Positions 7,740-16,925 are shown, numbered from the stretch's first letter. The stretch: DNA of 64,000 bases from an uncultured Eubacterium sp. (GCA_900552795.1 USBB01000007.1:1-64000); one strand, 5' to 3'. Translations and numbers: made by a program. The notes: generated by a model from the sequence alone, not told the origin.

Positions 7740-9065
7740 ATGACAGAAAAGCTAACGATTTTACATTTAAATGATTGGCATTCGCATTTTGAAACCTATC
7801 CAAAATTAAAACGATTTTTCCAAGATTATGCTGACCAAGATGCTGAGGTTATCAAGATTGATGTTGGTGACAATATTGATCGTTGGCATCCGATGACCGA
7901 TGCAACGCAAGGAAAATATAATGTTCAATTGATGAATGAGCTAGGCATTGATTTTGCGACAATTGGGAATAACGAAGGCATTGGACTGGCTAAAACGATG
8001 CTCAATCAAGTCTACGAAAATGCTAATTTTGATGTGATTTTAGGAAATTTAGAGGATGAAGCTGGACGTCCAACGTGGGCTAAGCCTTACAAGATTTATG
8101 AGACAGCTCTTGGGACAAAGATTGTCTTTTTAGCCTACACTTTTCCTTATTACCTAACGTATCATCCAGGTGGTTGGCAAGTGCTGGACCCAATCACATG
8201 CTTAAATCGTGATTTGGAAATTCCAGAGGTCAAATCAGCAGATTTCCATATTTTATTGAGTCATCTAGGTTTGCCATTTGATGAAAAAATCACCGCAGAA
8301 GTGCCAGAAATTGACTTGATTATTGGTGCTCACACGCATCATGTCTTTGAGGACGGTGCTTGTCTTAACGGCACTTATTTAGCGGCCGCTGGAAAATATG
8401 GTCAGTTTGCTGGTGAAATCAACTTGACCTTTGAGCACCATGAACTGAGCGATATCACCATTCATGCCCACGAAACGAGTCATATGCCAAGTAAGCCTAG
8501 TGATAAAGAATGGATAGAAACAGTTGAAGCGAATGGTCGCAAACTGTTAAGTCAAGAAATAGTCAAATCTTTTGACCATGAATTGAGCCTTGATGAGTCA
8601 CGTCAAATCGTTATGGCAGCAATGAAAGAATACGCTAATGCAGATATTGCCATGATAAATTCTGGTTTAGTGGTGACCCCATTTTCTAAAAATGTCACTA
8701 AGGATACACTACACCATTCCTTACCACATCAAATGCGCTTGGCAAGATTAGAAGTGACGACTGACGAATTAATGACAATTTGCCAAGATGTCTTTTCACA
8801 AGCAGAATTGTTAGCTAATCAACAAATCCGTGGCATGGGCTTTCGCGGAAAAGAATTTGGTAGGGTTTTGACTAGCGGCTTTGATTACAAAAATGGAAAA
8901 ATAGTGTATAATGAAAAGGTTACGAATGAAAAGGACACTATCAGTTTAGTCTTGGTTGATCAATATTACTTTGCGCGTTATTTTGAGACCATAAAATCTC
9001 ACCAAGCAGAGTTACTTTTTCCTGAATTACTACGTGAACTGGTAGAGACCTACCTTAAAAAATAA
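7740..9065 (+). CDS. YunD-like metallophosphatase / 5'-nucleotidase-family protein
   Basis: A 441-residue cytoplasmic member of the UshA/5'-nucleotidase family. The N-terminal calcineurin-like domain has the metal ligands LNDWHSH, DVGDNID, the GNNE variant and HTHH; the C-terminal half is the 5'-nucleotidase substrate domain. It has no signal peptide, unlike secreted UshA, and fits the intracellular YunD type, whose exact substrate is unsettled. The next gene is YutD-like, a pairing seen in bacilli. The ATG sits directly after an extended -10, suggesting leaderless translation. Confidence 0.88.
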   Translation: MTEKLTILHLNDWHSHFETYPKLKRFFQDYADQDAEVIKIDVGDNIDRWHPMTDATQGKYNVQLMNELGIDFATIGNNEGIGLAKTMLNQVYENANFDVILGNLEDEAGRPTWAKPYKIYETALGTKIVFLAYTFPYYLTYHPGGWQVLDPITCLNRDLEIPEVKSADFHILLSHLGLPFDEKITAEVPEIDLIIGAHTHHVFEDGACLNGTYLAAAGKYGQFAGEINLTFEHHELSDITIHAHETSHMPSKPSDKEWIETVEANGRKLLSQEIVKSFDHELSLDESRQIVMAAMKEYANADIAMINSGLVVTPFSKNVTKDTLHHSLPHQMRLARLEVTTDELMTICQDVFSQAELLANQQIRGMGFRGKEFGRVLTSGFDYKNGKIVYNEKVTNEKDTISLVLVDQYYFARYFETIKSHQAELLFPELLRELVETYLKK

Positions 9066-9096
9066 TATGAATTTTAGCGATTAAGAGAGGAGACCG

Positions 9097-9675
9097 ATGA
9101 GAAAAGATATCTCTCCTGAAATGTACAATTACAATAAATTTCCTGGTCCGCAATTTGTGGCGTTTTCTGACCGTGTCAAGAGTGATGATATTGAATTGTT
9201 AATTTTGGAAAATGAGAAGAATGCTTTTGATGCAACTGTTTTTAGTCAACGTTTTTCAGAAATTTTACTAAAATACGATTATATTGTCGGTGATTGGGGA
9301 AATGAACAGTTACGTTTGAAGGGATTTTACAAGGATGACCGAGATGTTAAGAAAACAAATCGCATCTCACGTCTAGACGATTACATTAAGGAATATTGTA
9401 ATTTTGGTTGTGCTTATTTTGTGCTTGAAAATTTAGAGCCTCGTCGTGTTAAATCTGACGACGATAAACCAACGAAACGTCATAAATCACAAAAGCGCTC
9501 CTCGCAGAAAAAGAAATCAGAACCTAAAAAATCTGACCGCTCGGCAAATAAACATTTTAAGAGTCAAAAACGTAAAGATACAAAAGTACGTAGTGAACGT
9601 CAACAAAAACGAGAACAACAAAAAGAAATTCAATCGGTAAAAAAACAATTTGTGATTCGCCGAAAAGAGAAATAG
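9097..9675 (+). CDS. YutD family protein with long basic tail
   Basis: A 192-residue protein. The first 115 or so residues match the YutD family (KFPGPQFVAFSDRV, KYDYIVGDWGNEQLRLKGF, DDYIKEYCNFGCAYFVLENL). The last 75 are an extremely Lys/Arg/Ser/Gln-rich, probably disordered tail, a feature of streptococcal members. The basic tail suggests RNA or ribosome contact, but no function is established. GAGAGGAG precedes the ATG, and it is probably cotranscribed with the gene upstream and with rlmN 21 bases downstream. Confidence 0.88.
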   Translation: MRKDISPEMYNYNKFPGPQFVAFSDRVKSDDIELLILENEKNAFDATVFSQRFSEILLKYDYIVGDWGNEQLRLKGFYKDDRDVKKTNRISRLDDYIKEYCNFGCAYFVLENLEPRRVKSDDDKPTKRHKSQKRSSQKKKSEPKKSDRSANKHFKSQKRKDTKVRSERQQKREQQKEIQSVKKQFVIRRKEK

Positions 9676-9696
9676 GAAGGATTTGGTATTTACAGA

Positions 9697-10803
9697 ATGC
9701 AAACAGAAACTAAGGATATGAAGCCCTCGATTTACGCTTTAACACGTGATGAATTGATTGAATGGGCAATCGAACACGGGGAAAAGAAATTCCGTGCGAC
9801 GCAAATTTGGGATTGGCTTTACCGTAAACGCGTCCAATCTTTTGAAGAAATGACAAATATCTCAAAAGATTTTATTGCTGTTTTGAATGAAAACTTCTGC
9901 GTGAATCCTTTGAAACAACGTGTGATTCAAGAAGCTTCTGACGGAACAGTTAAATATTTGTTTGAATTGCCTGATGGTATGTTGATTGAAACAGTATTGA
10001 TGCGCCAGCATTATGGTTTATCAGTCTGTGTGACATCACAAGTTGGTTGTAACATAGGTTGCTCATTCTGCGCTAGTGGATTGCTTAAAAAGCAACGTGA
10101 TTTGACAAGTGGTGAAATAACATCACAAATCATGATGGTACAAAAATATTTTGATGAACGTGGTCAAGATGAGCGCGTGAGTCACGTGGTTGTTATGGGA
10201 ATTGGTGAACCATTTGACAATTACAACAATGTTTTGCGCTTCCTACGTACGATTAATGATGACAATGGCTTAGCAATTGGTGCGCGTCATATTACGGTTT
10301 CAACATCAGGTTTAGCACATAAAATCCGTGATTTTGCCCACGAAAGCTTGCAAGTGAACCTTGCTGTGTCACTTCATGCGCCAAACAACGAATTGCGTTC
10401 ACAAATCATGCGTGTTAACCGTTCATTCCCACTTGAAAAACTTTTTGCAGCGATTGAATATTACGTTGAAACAACAAATCGTCGTGTGACATTTGAGTAT
10501 ATCATGCTAAATGAAGTCAATGATTTTCCAGAAAATGCGCAAGAATTGGCTGATTTGACGAAGAAAATCCGCAAGTTGTCTTATATTAACTTGATTCCGT
10601 ACAATCCAGTATCAGAACATGACCAATACAGCCGTTCAAGTAAAGAACGTGTAGCTGCTTTTTACGATGTTCTCAAGAAAAATGGGGTTAACTGTGTCGT
10701 TCGTCAAGAACACGGAACTGATATTGATGCAGCTTGTGGACAGTTACGCTCAAATACTATGAAACGTGACCGTCAAAAAGCCGTTGCTGAAAAAACAAAG
10801 TAA
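9697..10803 (+). CDS. rlmN: Dual-specificity rRNA/tRNA adenine-C2 methyltransferase
   Basis: A 368-residue radical-SAM enzyme that methylates C2 of A2503 in 23S rRNA and A37 of certain tRNAs. It shows the cluster motif CNIGCSFCAS (CxxxCxxC), the family block GIGEPFDNYNNV and the conserved C-terminal Cys in DAACGQLRS, which forms the methylene intermediate. The length is normal. It begins 21 bases after the YutD gene and its stop overlaps the start of the VanZ gene (TAATG), so the three are probably one operon. Confidence 0.97.
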   Translation: MQTETKDMKPSIYALTRDELIEWAIEHGEKKFRATQIWDWLYRKRVQSFEEMTNISKDFIAVLNENFCVNPLKQRVIQEASDGTVKYLFELPDGMLIETVLMRQHYGLSVCVTSQVGCNIGCSFCASGLLKKQRDLTSGEITSQIMMVQKYFDERGQDERVSHVVVMGIGEPFDNYNNVLRFLRTINDDNGLAIGARHITVSTSGLAHKIRDFAHESLQVNLAVSLHAPNNELRSQIMRVNRSFPLEKLFAAIEYYVETTNRRVTFEYIMLNEVNDFPENAQELADLTKKIRKLSYINLIPYNPVSEHDQYSRSSKERVAAFYDVLKKNGVNCVVRQEHGTDIDAACGQLRSNTMKRDRQKAVAEKTK

Positions 10804-11324
10804 TGATGTCAAGATTTTTGAATAAGACTGCTGAATTAACGCCATTGGGACGTCGGATTATAAAGGTGCTTGTGGTTTTATACGCCATAGCCATTTGTTT
10901 GATGTGCTTTAGCCCACAAACGACCATTGATGGCATTGAAACACCAAATATCATTTATTACGGTCGTTTACGTCTCTTACTTGTGCCGTTTAACACGTTT
11001 GTTGGGTTTAGCCAATTAGACGGATTTTTGGAGATTTTTTGGGTAATTGCGCAAAATGTGATGAATATTTTTCTGCTTTTTCCCTTAATGCTAGGCGTGA
11101 TAGCATTATGTCCGAAATTGAGAACGTGGCAAAGAGCTACGTTATTGGCGTTTATTATCAGTCTTTGCATTGAAACTACGCAGATTGTGGTGGATTTGCT
11201 GTACAATGCTAATCGTGTTTTTGAAATTGATGACCTTTGGACAAATACCTTGGGTGGTTTGCTAGCCTTTTTAGCTTATCAGTGGTTTGTCAAACGATAT
11301 CAGAAATATCAAAGAGAAAATTAG
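10803..11324 (+). CDS. VanZ family membrane protein
   Basis: A 173-residue protein with about four membrane spans and the VanZ-family features NxxxFxPlG-like turn (NVMNIFLLFPLMLGV) and the conserved SLCIETTQI...NRVFEIDDLWTNTLGG block. VanZ-like proteins are linked to low-level teicoplanin or lipoglycopeptide resistance in some hosts; the role here is unknown. It overlaps the rlmN stop by one base and is closed by a strong terminator. Confidence 0.9.
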   Translation: MMSRFLNKTAELTPLGRRIIKVLVVLYAIAICLMCFSPQTTIDGIETPNIIYYGRLRLLLVPFNTFVGFSQLDGFLEIFWVIAQNVMNIFLLFPLMLGVIALCPKLRTWQRATLLAFIISLCIETTQIVVDLLYNANRVFEIDDLWTNTLGGLLAFLAYQWFVKRYQKYQREN

Positions 11325-11329
11325 GTTAT

Positions 11330-11380
11330 AAAGAGTGAGATGACTATTTTCCAATGAATAGTCATCTCACTCTTTTTTTA
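11330..11380 (+). terminator. Strong intrinsic terminator after vanZ
   Basis: A perfect 19-bp stem, from AAAGAGTGAGATGACTATT to its reverse complement with an 8-base loop, ends in a T8 run. Confidence 0.95.
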
Positions 11381-11446
11381 TTGAAGTCGTGTTTTAGTTT
11401 GCGTGGTGTGAAATAATGCTAAGATGAGTTGATGAGGAAATACAAC

Positions 11447-11477
11447 TTGACTTAGAGTTCACTCCAAGGTGTATAAT
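11447..11477 (+). promoter_or_regulatory. MerR-type promoter/operator of the ABC exporter pair
   Basis: TTGACT (11,447-11,452) and TATAAT (11,472-11,477) are separated by 19 bases, longer than the normal 17 and characteristic of MerR-activated promoters. The spacer holds the palindrome CTTAGAGT-TC-ACTCCAAG (7 of 8 positions match), like the operators of the AdhR/NmlR/BmrR group. No MerR gene is adjacent on the streptococcal side. Confidence 0.75.
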
Positions 11478-11498
11478 AGCAGCTAGAAAGCAGGTTTT

Positions 11499-13244
11499 AT
11501 GAAAATTATAAAAGATCTCTGGTGGTTTTTTCGTCAGGAGAAAAGGCGCTATCTGATTGGGATTATTTCTCTGAGTTTGGTGGCGGTTTTAAATCTTATT
11601 CCACCTAAAGTTATGGGAACGGTTATCGACCGTGTGACGGCGGGCGATTTAACACACTCTGAATTACTATTAAATTTATTGTGGCTAGTCTTATCAGCAG
11701 TTGCCATGTATTTTTTGCGTTACATTTGGCGCATGTACATTTTTGGAACGTCTTATCGTTTGGGGCAAATTATGCGCTTTAGGCTTTTTGACCATTTCAC
11801 AAAAATGTCGCCGAGTTTTTATCAAAAATACCGAACAGGTGATTTGATGGCGCATGCAACGAATGATATTAATGCCTTGACACGTTTAGCTGGTGGTGGT
11901 GTGATGTCAGCAGTTGATGCCACGATTACAGCCATGGTAACCTTAGTTACCATGTTTTTAACGATTTCTTGGCAAATGACCTTGGTTGCCATTATTCCGT
12001 TGCCGTTCATGGCTTATGCAACCAGTCGTTTAGGACGTCAAACGCACAAGGCGTTTAGTCAATCTCAAGCGGCTTTTTCAGAGCTTAACAACAAGGTTCA
12101 AGAGTCGGTTTCTGGTATCAAGGTGACTAAATCCTTTGGTTACCAAGATGATGAGTTACAGTCTTTCCAAGAGACCAATGAAATGACTTTCAAGAAAAAT
12201 ATGACGACCATGAAGTATGATGTCATGTTTGACCCTTTGGTGCTCTTATTTATCGGAGCAAGCTATGTGTTAACGTTATTTATGGGAGCAATCATGGTTG
12301 CGGCCGGTCATGTGACGGTCGGTAGTCTGGTAACGTTTATTACTTACTTAGATATGCTTGTCTGGCCTTTGATGGCGATTGGTTTTTTATTCAATATGGT
12401 GCAACGTGGATCGGTTTCCTATGAGCGAATTAGTCAGCTATTGCAACAAAAATCAGATGTTAAAGAAGCCGAAAATCCACTCCCAACGATTAAAAATGGG
12501 CGTTTGGTTTACGATATCGATGCTTTTCACTATGAAAATGAAGAAACGCTTGCGGATATTCATTTTGCGCTTGAACAAGGTCAGACTTTGGGCTTAGTTG
12601 GGCAAACAGGTTCTGGAAAGACAACTTTAATTCGCTTGCTACTGCGGGAATATGATTTGCAAGAGGGACAAATCACGCTTGACGGGCATGATATTAGAGA
12701 ATATCGATTGGCTGATTTACGTCGCTTGATTGGCTATGTTCCCCAAGAACAATTTTTATTTGCGACGAGTATTTTAGAAAATATTCGTTTTGGAAATCCG
12801 AAAAGCTCTTTGGCGCAGGTTGAAGCAGCGGCTAAATTAGCAAGGGTTTATGACGATATTGTAGCAATGCCTGACGGTTTTGAGACAGTGATTGGTGAAA
12901 AGGGTGTCAGTCTGTCTGGTGGGCAAAAGCAACGTATTGCCATGAGTCGTGCCATGATTCTTGAGTCTGATATTTTAATTTTAGACGATTCTCTTTCAGC
13001 GGTTGATGCCAAGACCGAGCATGCGATTATTGAAAATCTTAAAGAAACACGGCAGAATAAATCAACGATTATCACGGCGCATCGTTTAAGTGCAGTGGTT
13101 CATGCTGATTTGATTTTGGTGCTGCAAGACGGGCATATTATTGAGCGTGGTCGTCATGAGGAACTTATTGAACAAGGTGGTTGGTACGCTGATACCTATG
13201 AAGCTCAACAATTAGAAATGGAAGGAGATGCTGATGAAGAATAA
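11499..13244 (+). CDS. Heterodimeric ABC exporter, degenerate-site subunit
   Basis: A 581-residue half-transporter with six membrane spans (about 15-310) and a nucleotide-binding domain. The Walker A is GQTGSGKT, the signature is a consensus LSGGQ, but Walker B reads LILDDSLSAVD, with Asp in place of the catalytic Glu. Its partner at 13,234 has the catalytic Glu but a degenerate signature, so the pair forms one functional and one degenerate ATP site, as in LmrCD, PatAB and YheIH multidrug exporters. The upstream MerR-type promoter supports drug- or stress-induced expression. The substrates are unknown. Confidence 0.92.
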   Translation: MKIIKDLWWFFRQEKRRYLIGIISLSLVAVLNLIPPKVMGTVIDRVTAGDLTHSELLLNLLWLVLSAVAMYFLRYIWRMYIFGTSYRLGQIMRFRLFDHFTKMSPSFYQKYRTGDLMAHATNDINALTRLAGGGVMSAVDATITAMVTLVTMFLTISWQMTLVAIIPLPFMAYATSRLGRQTHKAFSQSQAAFSELNNKVQESVSGIKVTKSFGYQDDELQSFQETNEMTFKKNMTTMKYDVMFDPLVLLFIGASYVLTLFMGAIMVAAGHVTVGSLVTFITYLDMLVWPLMAIGFLFNMVQRGSVSYERISQLLQQKSDVKEAENPLPTIKNGRLVYDIDAFHYENEETLADIHFALEQGQTLGLVGQTGSGKTTLIRLLLREYDLQEGQITLDGHDIREYRLADLRRLIGYVPQEQFLFATSILENIRFGNPKSSLAQVEAAAKLARVYDDIVAMPDGFETVIGEKGVSLSGGQKQRIAMSRAMILESDILILDDSLSAVDAKTEHAIIENLKETRQNKSTIITAHRLSAVVHADLILVLQDGHIIERGRHEELIEQGGWYADTYEAQQLEMEGDADEE

Positions 13245-14979
13245 TGCAAATCAATGGCGGGTTTTTAAGCGTCTCATGAGCTATCTCAAGCCATATAAAT
13301 TTTTGACAGCCGTGGCTTTAGCTTTGCTATTGTTGACGACGGTGGTAAGAAGTGTCATTCCTTTGATTGCTTCTTACTTTATCGACCATTTTTTGACTGA
13401 TATGAATCAGACAGCCATGTTGATTTTGGTTGGTTATTATCTCATGTATGTCTTGCAGACGATTATCCAATATTTAGGGAATTTCTATTTTGCGCATGTG
13501 TCATACAGCGTTGTCAGAGAGATTCGTCGAGATGCTTTTGCCAATATGGAAAAATTGGGAATGGCTTATTTTGACCAGACGCCAGCAGGTTCGATTGTGT
13601 CGCGTTTGACCAATGATACGGAAGCTGTCAGTGATATGTTTTCAGGGATTTTGTCTAGTTTTATTTCAGCGATTTTCATTTTCACGGTAACGTTATTGAC
13701 CATGTTAAGATTGAACGCTGTTTTGACGGGCTGGGTTGCCATTTTTCTCCCCTTTATTTTTATTTTGGTTAATCTTTATCGTAAGAAGTCGGTTGCAGTC
13801 ATTGAAAAAACACGTGCTTTGTTGTCGGATATTAACAGTAAACTTTCTGAGAGTATTGAAGGGATACGTATCATTCAATCTTTTAGTCAAGAGGACCGTT
13901 TGAAAGACGAATTTGAAGCGATTAATGAGGAGCATGTGCTCTATGCCAATCGTTCCATGGCGTTAGATAGTCTTTTTCTTCGTCCAGCTATGTCGCTGTT
14001 AAAACTCCTTGCTTATGCTATTTTAATGGCTTATTTTGGTTTTCGTGGCATGGAAATTGGGATTTCAGCAGGGTTAATGTACGCTTTCATTCAGTATGTT
14101 AATCGATTATTTGACCCTTTGATTGAAGTGACGCAGAATTTTTCAACGCTACAAACGTCAATGGTTTCAGCTGGTCGTGTGTTTGATTTGATTGATGAAC
14201 GGCAGTACGAACCTGAACAGAAAAATGGCGAAGCAACCGTGCAAGCTGGGAATATTGAATTTAAAAATGTCAGCTTTTCTTATGACGGTGAACGCCAAAT
14301 TTTAGATAATATCTCATTTAAGGTAAATCAAGGCGAAACGATTGCCTTTGTTGGCTCGACAGGTTCTGGCAAATCATCGATTATCAATGTTTTCATGCGC
14401 TTTTATGAATTTCAGTCTGGAGAAGTTTTGCTTGACGGCGTTGATATTCGTGAGTATCCTAAAGAAGAGTTGCGCCGTAATATCGGTCTCGTTTTGCAAG
14501 ATCCTTTCTTATATCATGGTACAATTAAGTCCAATATCAAGATGTATCAGGATATTTCAGACGAAGCTGTTCAAGCCGCTGCGGCATTTGTAGATGCTGA
14601 CCAATTCATTCAAAAATTACCTGAAAAATACGAGACAAAAGTCACCGAACGTGGTTCGAGTTTTTCAACAGGGCAACGTCAATTATTAGCTTTTGCAAGA
14701 ACCGTGGCTAGTCAGCCTAAAATCCTTATCCTTGATGAAGCGACAGCCAATATTGATTCTGAAACCGAAACCATTGTTCAAGAATCATTGAAAAAAATGC
14801 GCCAAGGTCGGACAACGATTGCTATTGCACACCGTTTATCAACGATTCAAGATGCTAATTGCATTTACGTGCTGGACAAAGGCAAGATTATCGAATCTGG
14901 CAGCCACGACGAACTCCTTAGCCAAAAAGGCACTTACTATCGCATGTATCAATTACAAGCAGGCATGATGGAAAACTAA
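13234..14979 (+). CDS. Heterodimeric ABC exporter, catalytic-Glu subunit
   Basis: A 581-residue half-transporter, partner of the previous gene, whose 3' end it overlaps by 11 bases. Walker A is GSTGSGKS and Walker B is LILDEATANID with the catalytic Glu, while the signature is degenerate (FSTGQ). I chose the ATG at 13,234 because GGAAGGAG lies six bases upstream; the ATG two codons earlier touches it. The product would be an inner-membrane exporter for drugs, lipids or peptides. A repeat copy and a terminator follow. Confidence 0.92.
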   Translation: MKNNANQWRVFKRLMSYLKPYKFLTAVALALLLLTTVVRSVIPLIASYFIDHFLTDMNQTAMLILVGYYLMYVLQTIIQYLGNFYFAHVSYSVVREIRRDAFANMEKLGMAYFDQTPAGSIVSRLTNDTEAVSDMFSGILSSFISAIFIFTVTLLTMLRLNAVLTGWVAIFLPFIFILVNLYRKKSVAVIEKTRALLSDINSKLSESIEGIRIIQSFSQEDRLKDEFEAINEEHVLYANRSMALDSLFLRPAMSLLKLLAYAILMAYFGFRGMEIGISAGLMYAFIQYVNRLFDPLIEVTQNFSTLQTSMVSAGRVFDLIDERQYEPEQKNGEATVQAGNIEFKNVSFSYDGERQILDNISFKVNQGETIAFVGSTGSGKSSIINVFMRFYEFQSGEVLLDGVDIREYPKEELRRNIGLVLQDPFLYHGTIKSNIKMYQDISDEAVQAAAAFVDADQFIQKLPEKYETKVTERGSSFSTGQRQLLAFARTVASQPKILILDEATANIDSETETIVQESLKKMRQGRTTIAIAHRLSTIQDANCIYVLDKGKIIESGSHDELLSQKGTYYRMYQLQAGMMEN

Positions 14980-15113
14980 GGGAGTGAGACAAATAAGTCT
15001 CCAGTAGAGACTTTATTCATGAGCCTAAAAATTAAAAGGTGAATCAGTAGTTTCGCAGAAACTTGATTTCTCAGCAAATCTTAATTTCTTGTTGCTGACC
15101 TAAAACGGTCTAT
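14980..15113 (+). repeat. Streptococcal intergenic repeat, copy 2
   Basis: It begins GGGAGTGAGAC directly after the exporter stop codon and matches copy 1 (6-140) in inverted orientation, with only scattered differences. It holds a GTCTCCAGTAGAGAC hairpin. It may act as a 3' stabiliser or processing site, or be a small non-autonomous repeat; the sequence does not decide. Confidence 0.85.
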
Positions 15114-15170
15114 CCCCAGATTGTTGAAGTCCAAACTACTGCGTCTTGTAAATGATAACTATGTAAACAA

Positions 15171-15205
15171 AGAAGCTGAGCACTTTTTGTCCCAGCTTCT
15201 TTTTT
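15171..15205 (+). terminator. Intrinsic terminator after the exporter unit
   Basis: AGAAGCTGAG and CCCAGCTTCT form a stem closed by a short loop, followed by a T-run. Confidence 0.85.
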
Positions 15206-15215
15206 AGTCTCTAAA

Positions 15216-15246
15216 ACATGACAAAAGTCATGTGATGTTATGACAT
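15216..15246 (+). promoter_or_regulatory. Tandem operator-like palindromes upstream of the ABC/two-component operon
   Basis: ACATGAC-AAAA-GTCATGT (15,216-15,233) is a perfect 7-bp inverted repeat. A weaker related site, TGATGT-TATG-ACATTA, follows at about 15,233-15,248. They precede a possible promoter (TTGGCT at 15,262, 17 bases before an AT-rich -10). They are good candidates for the binding site of the response regulator encoded at 18,015. Confidence 0.6.
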
Positions 15247-15318
15247 TATGAGCTAAAAAGCTTGGCTATTTTTTCATAAAATAAATTTATCACAGATGAG
15301 AAAATTGGAGATAATGAA

Positions 15319-16197
15319 ATGATAACAGTTGAGAATTTATCTAAAACAATTAAAGGAAAGCCGATTTTGCAAGACATTTCCTTTGAAGTAGCTGCTGGAG
15401 ATTGTGTGGCATTGATTGGTCCTAATGGTGCTGGTAAAACAACCTTGATGTCATGCTTGTTAGGTGATTTGAAAATCAGCAAAGGAAAGATAGTCATCAA
15501 TGCTTTAGCACCGAAAAGTCAGCAATTAAAAGAAATCGTCGCCGTGTTACCACAGGAAAATCGTTTGCCGCAAAAGTTAAGAGTGTCTGAACTCATTGAC
15601 TTTTTCAAGTCCATTGCCAAGACACCTTTAGCTGACCAAGAAATTGATAAGATTTTGCAATTTAGTGAGGAACAAAAAGCCCAATTGACAGAGAAATTGT
15701 CTGGTGGACAAAAACGCTTATTAGCATTTGTCTTATGCCTTATTAGCCAACCTAAAATTCTTTTCTTAGACGAACCAACGGCAGCAATGGATACCTCAAC
15801 ACGTCAGCATTTTTGGCAGATTATCCAAAGTCTGAAAGCAAAGGGCGTAACGATTTTTTATTCGAGCCATTATATTGAAGAAGTGGAACATACGGCAGAA
15901 CGCATTTTGGTCTTGCATCATGGAAAATTGCTGCGTGATACGACACCGTTTGCCATGCGAGAAGCTGAACATGAAAAACAGTTGACTTTACCAAAAAACT
16001 TTTTGCCGATAGTGGAAAAATTACCACACATTGATAATATTGAGCTGAAAAACGACACGGTGACATTCATGACTAAAGAGATTGATAGTGTCTGGCAGAA
16101 ATTGCAAGAGCAAGGTTGTCAGATTGCCGATATTGAAATTCAAAATAAAACGTTATTAAACACATTGTTTGACCAAACACAGGAGGATGAAAAATGA
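15319..16197 (+). CDS. ABC transporter ATP-binding protein (YvfR-like)
   Basis: A 292-residue ATPase with Walker A GPNGAGKTT, signature LSGGQKRLLAF and Walker B ILFLDEPTAAMD, followed by a C-terminal extension of about 80 residues typical of export ATPases that work with ABC-2 permeases. Its stop overlaps the start of the permease (ATGA). With the kinase and regulator downstream it matches the YvfR-YvfS-YvfT-YvfU arrangement in bacilli. The substrate is unknown. Confidence 0.92.
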   Translation: MITVENLSKTIKGKPILQDISFEVAAGDCVALIGPNGAGKTTLMSCLLGDLKISKGKIVINALAPKSQQLKEIVAVLPQENRLPQKLRVSELIDFFKSIAKTPLADQEIDKILQFSEEQKAQLTEKLSGGQKRLLAFVLCLISQPKILFLDEPTAAMDTSTRQHFWQIIQSLKAKGVTIFYSSHYIEEVEHTAERILVLHHGKLLRDTTPFAMREAEHEKQLTLPKNFLPIVEKLPHIDNIELKNDTVTFMTKEIDSVWQKLQEQGCQIADIEIQNKTLLNTLFDQTQEDEK

Positions 16198-16925
16198 TTG
16201 CTTTATTGAAAATTGAATGGATTAAAACATGGCGTTTTTGGATGACCTTTGTTTTGTCGATTGGTATGCCTGTTTTCTTTTTCTTGTTTTTCTCAGGTAT
16301 GGAACTGTCGTCGAATTCTGAAGAACAAAAAGTGCTTGTGACAGCTTACATGCTGACAATGACAGCTTTTTCTATGTCAAGTTTTGGATTTTTCTCATTT
16401 CCAGCTATGCTTGTTGAGGATAAAACAAGCTATTGGTTGACTTACATTGAGCATTCTTCTATCCCTGTTTGGCAGTATTATTTGGTAAAAGTGATTCGTG
16501 TCTTGTTTTGTTTCTTACTTTCTATCGTGGCGACCTTTTTAGTTGGAGCTATTTTCCGCGGGGTGAGCATGCCACTTAGTCGTTGGTTTGGAGCAGGTGC
16601 TTTGTTGTTGGTATCAAGTTTCCTTTTCTTAGCATTTGGGCTATTGATTTCACAAATTAAATCACAACAATTAATGACGATTGTCGGAGATATTTCTTTT
16701 ATTGGTTTAGCCATTATCGGTGGTTCATGGATGCCGATTGAGAATTTCCCAGACTGGATGCAAAAGATTTCTAAAGTAACACCAGTTTATCATGTGAATC
16801 AATTGGTGACACAGTTTGCTCAAAAGGGGCAGGTAAACGGCAAGTCCTTGATTATCATACTCGGCTATGTCATAATGATAGCAGCATTAGCGCTTATGAT
16901 TAAGAATAAAACTGAGGTTAAATGA
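16194..16925 (+). CDS. ABC-2 type permease (YvfS-like)
   Basis: A 243-residue membrane protein with about six spans and the ABC-2 family layout, including the conserved end PIENFPDWMQKISKVTPVYHVNQ before the last span. It pairs with the ATPase upstream, overlapping it by four bases, and overlaps the histidine kinase gene by four. The tight coupling suggests that the transporter and its sensor are made together. Confidence 0.9.
   Translation: MIALLKIEWIKTWRFWMTFVLSIGMPVFFFLFFSGMELSSNSEEQKVLVTAYMLTMTAFSMSSFGFFSFPAMLVEDKTSYWLTYIEHSSIPVWQYYLVKVIRVLFCFLLSIVATFLVGAIFRGVSMPLSRWFGAGALLLVSSFLFLAFGLLISQIKSQQLMTIVGDISFIGLAIIGGSWMPIENFPDWMQKISKVTPVYHVNQLVTQFAQKGQVNGKSLIIILGYVIMIAALALMIKNKTEVK

Noticed and set aside
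12848..13075. Minus-strand frame inside the first exporter ATPase domain
   Set aside because: It is opposite the signature and Walker B region and has no independent support.
15243..15500. Minus-strand frame at the start of the YvfR-like gene
   Set aside because: It overlaps the ATPase N-terminus including Walker A, and no ribosome site is present.
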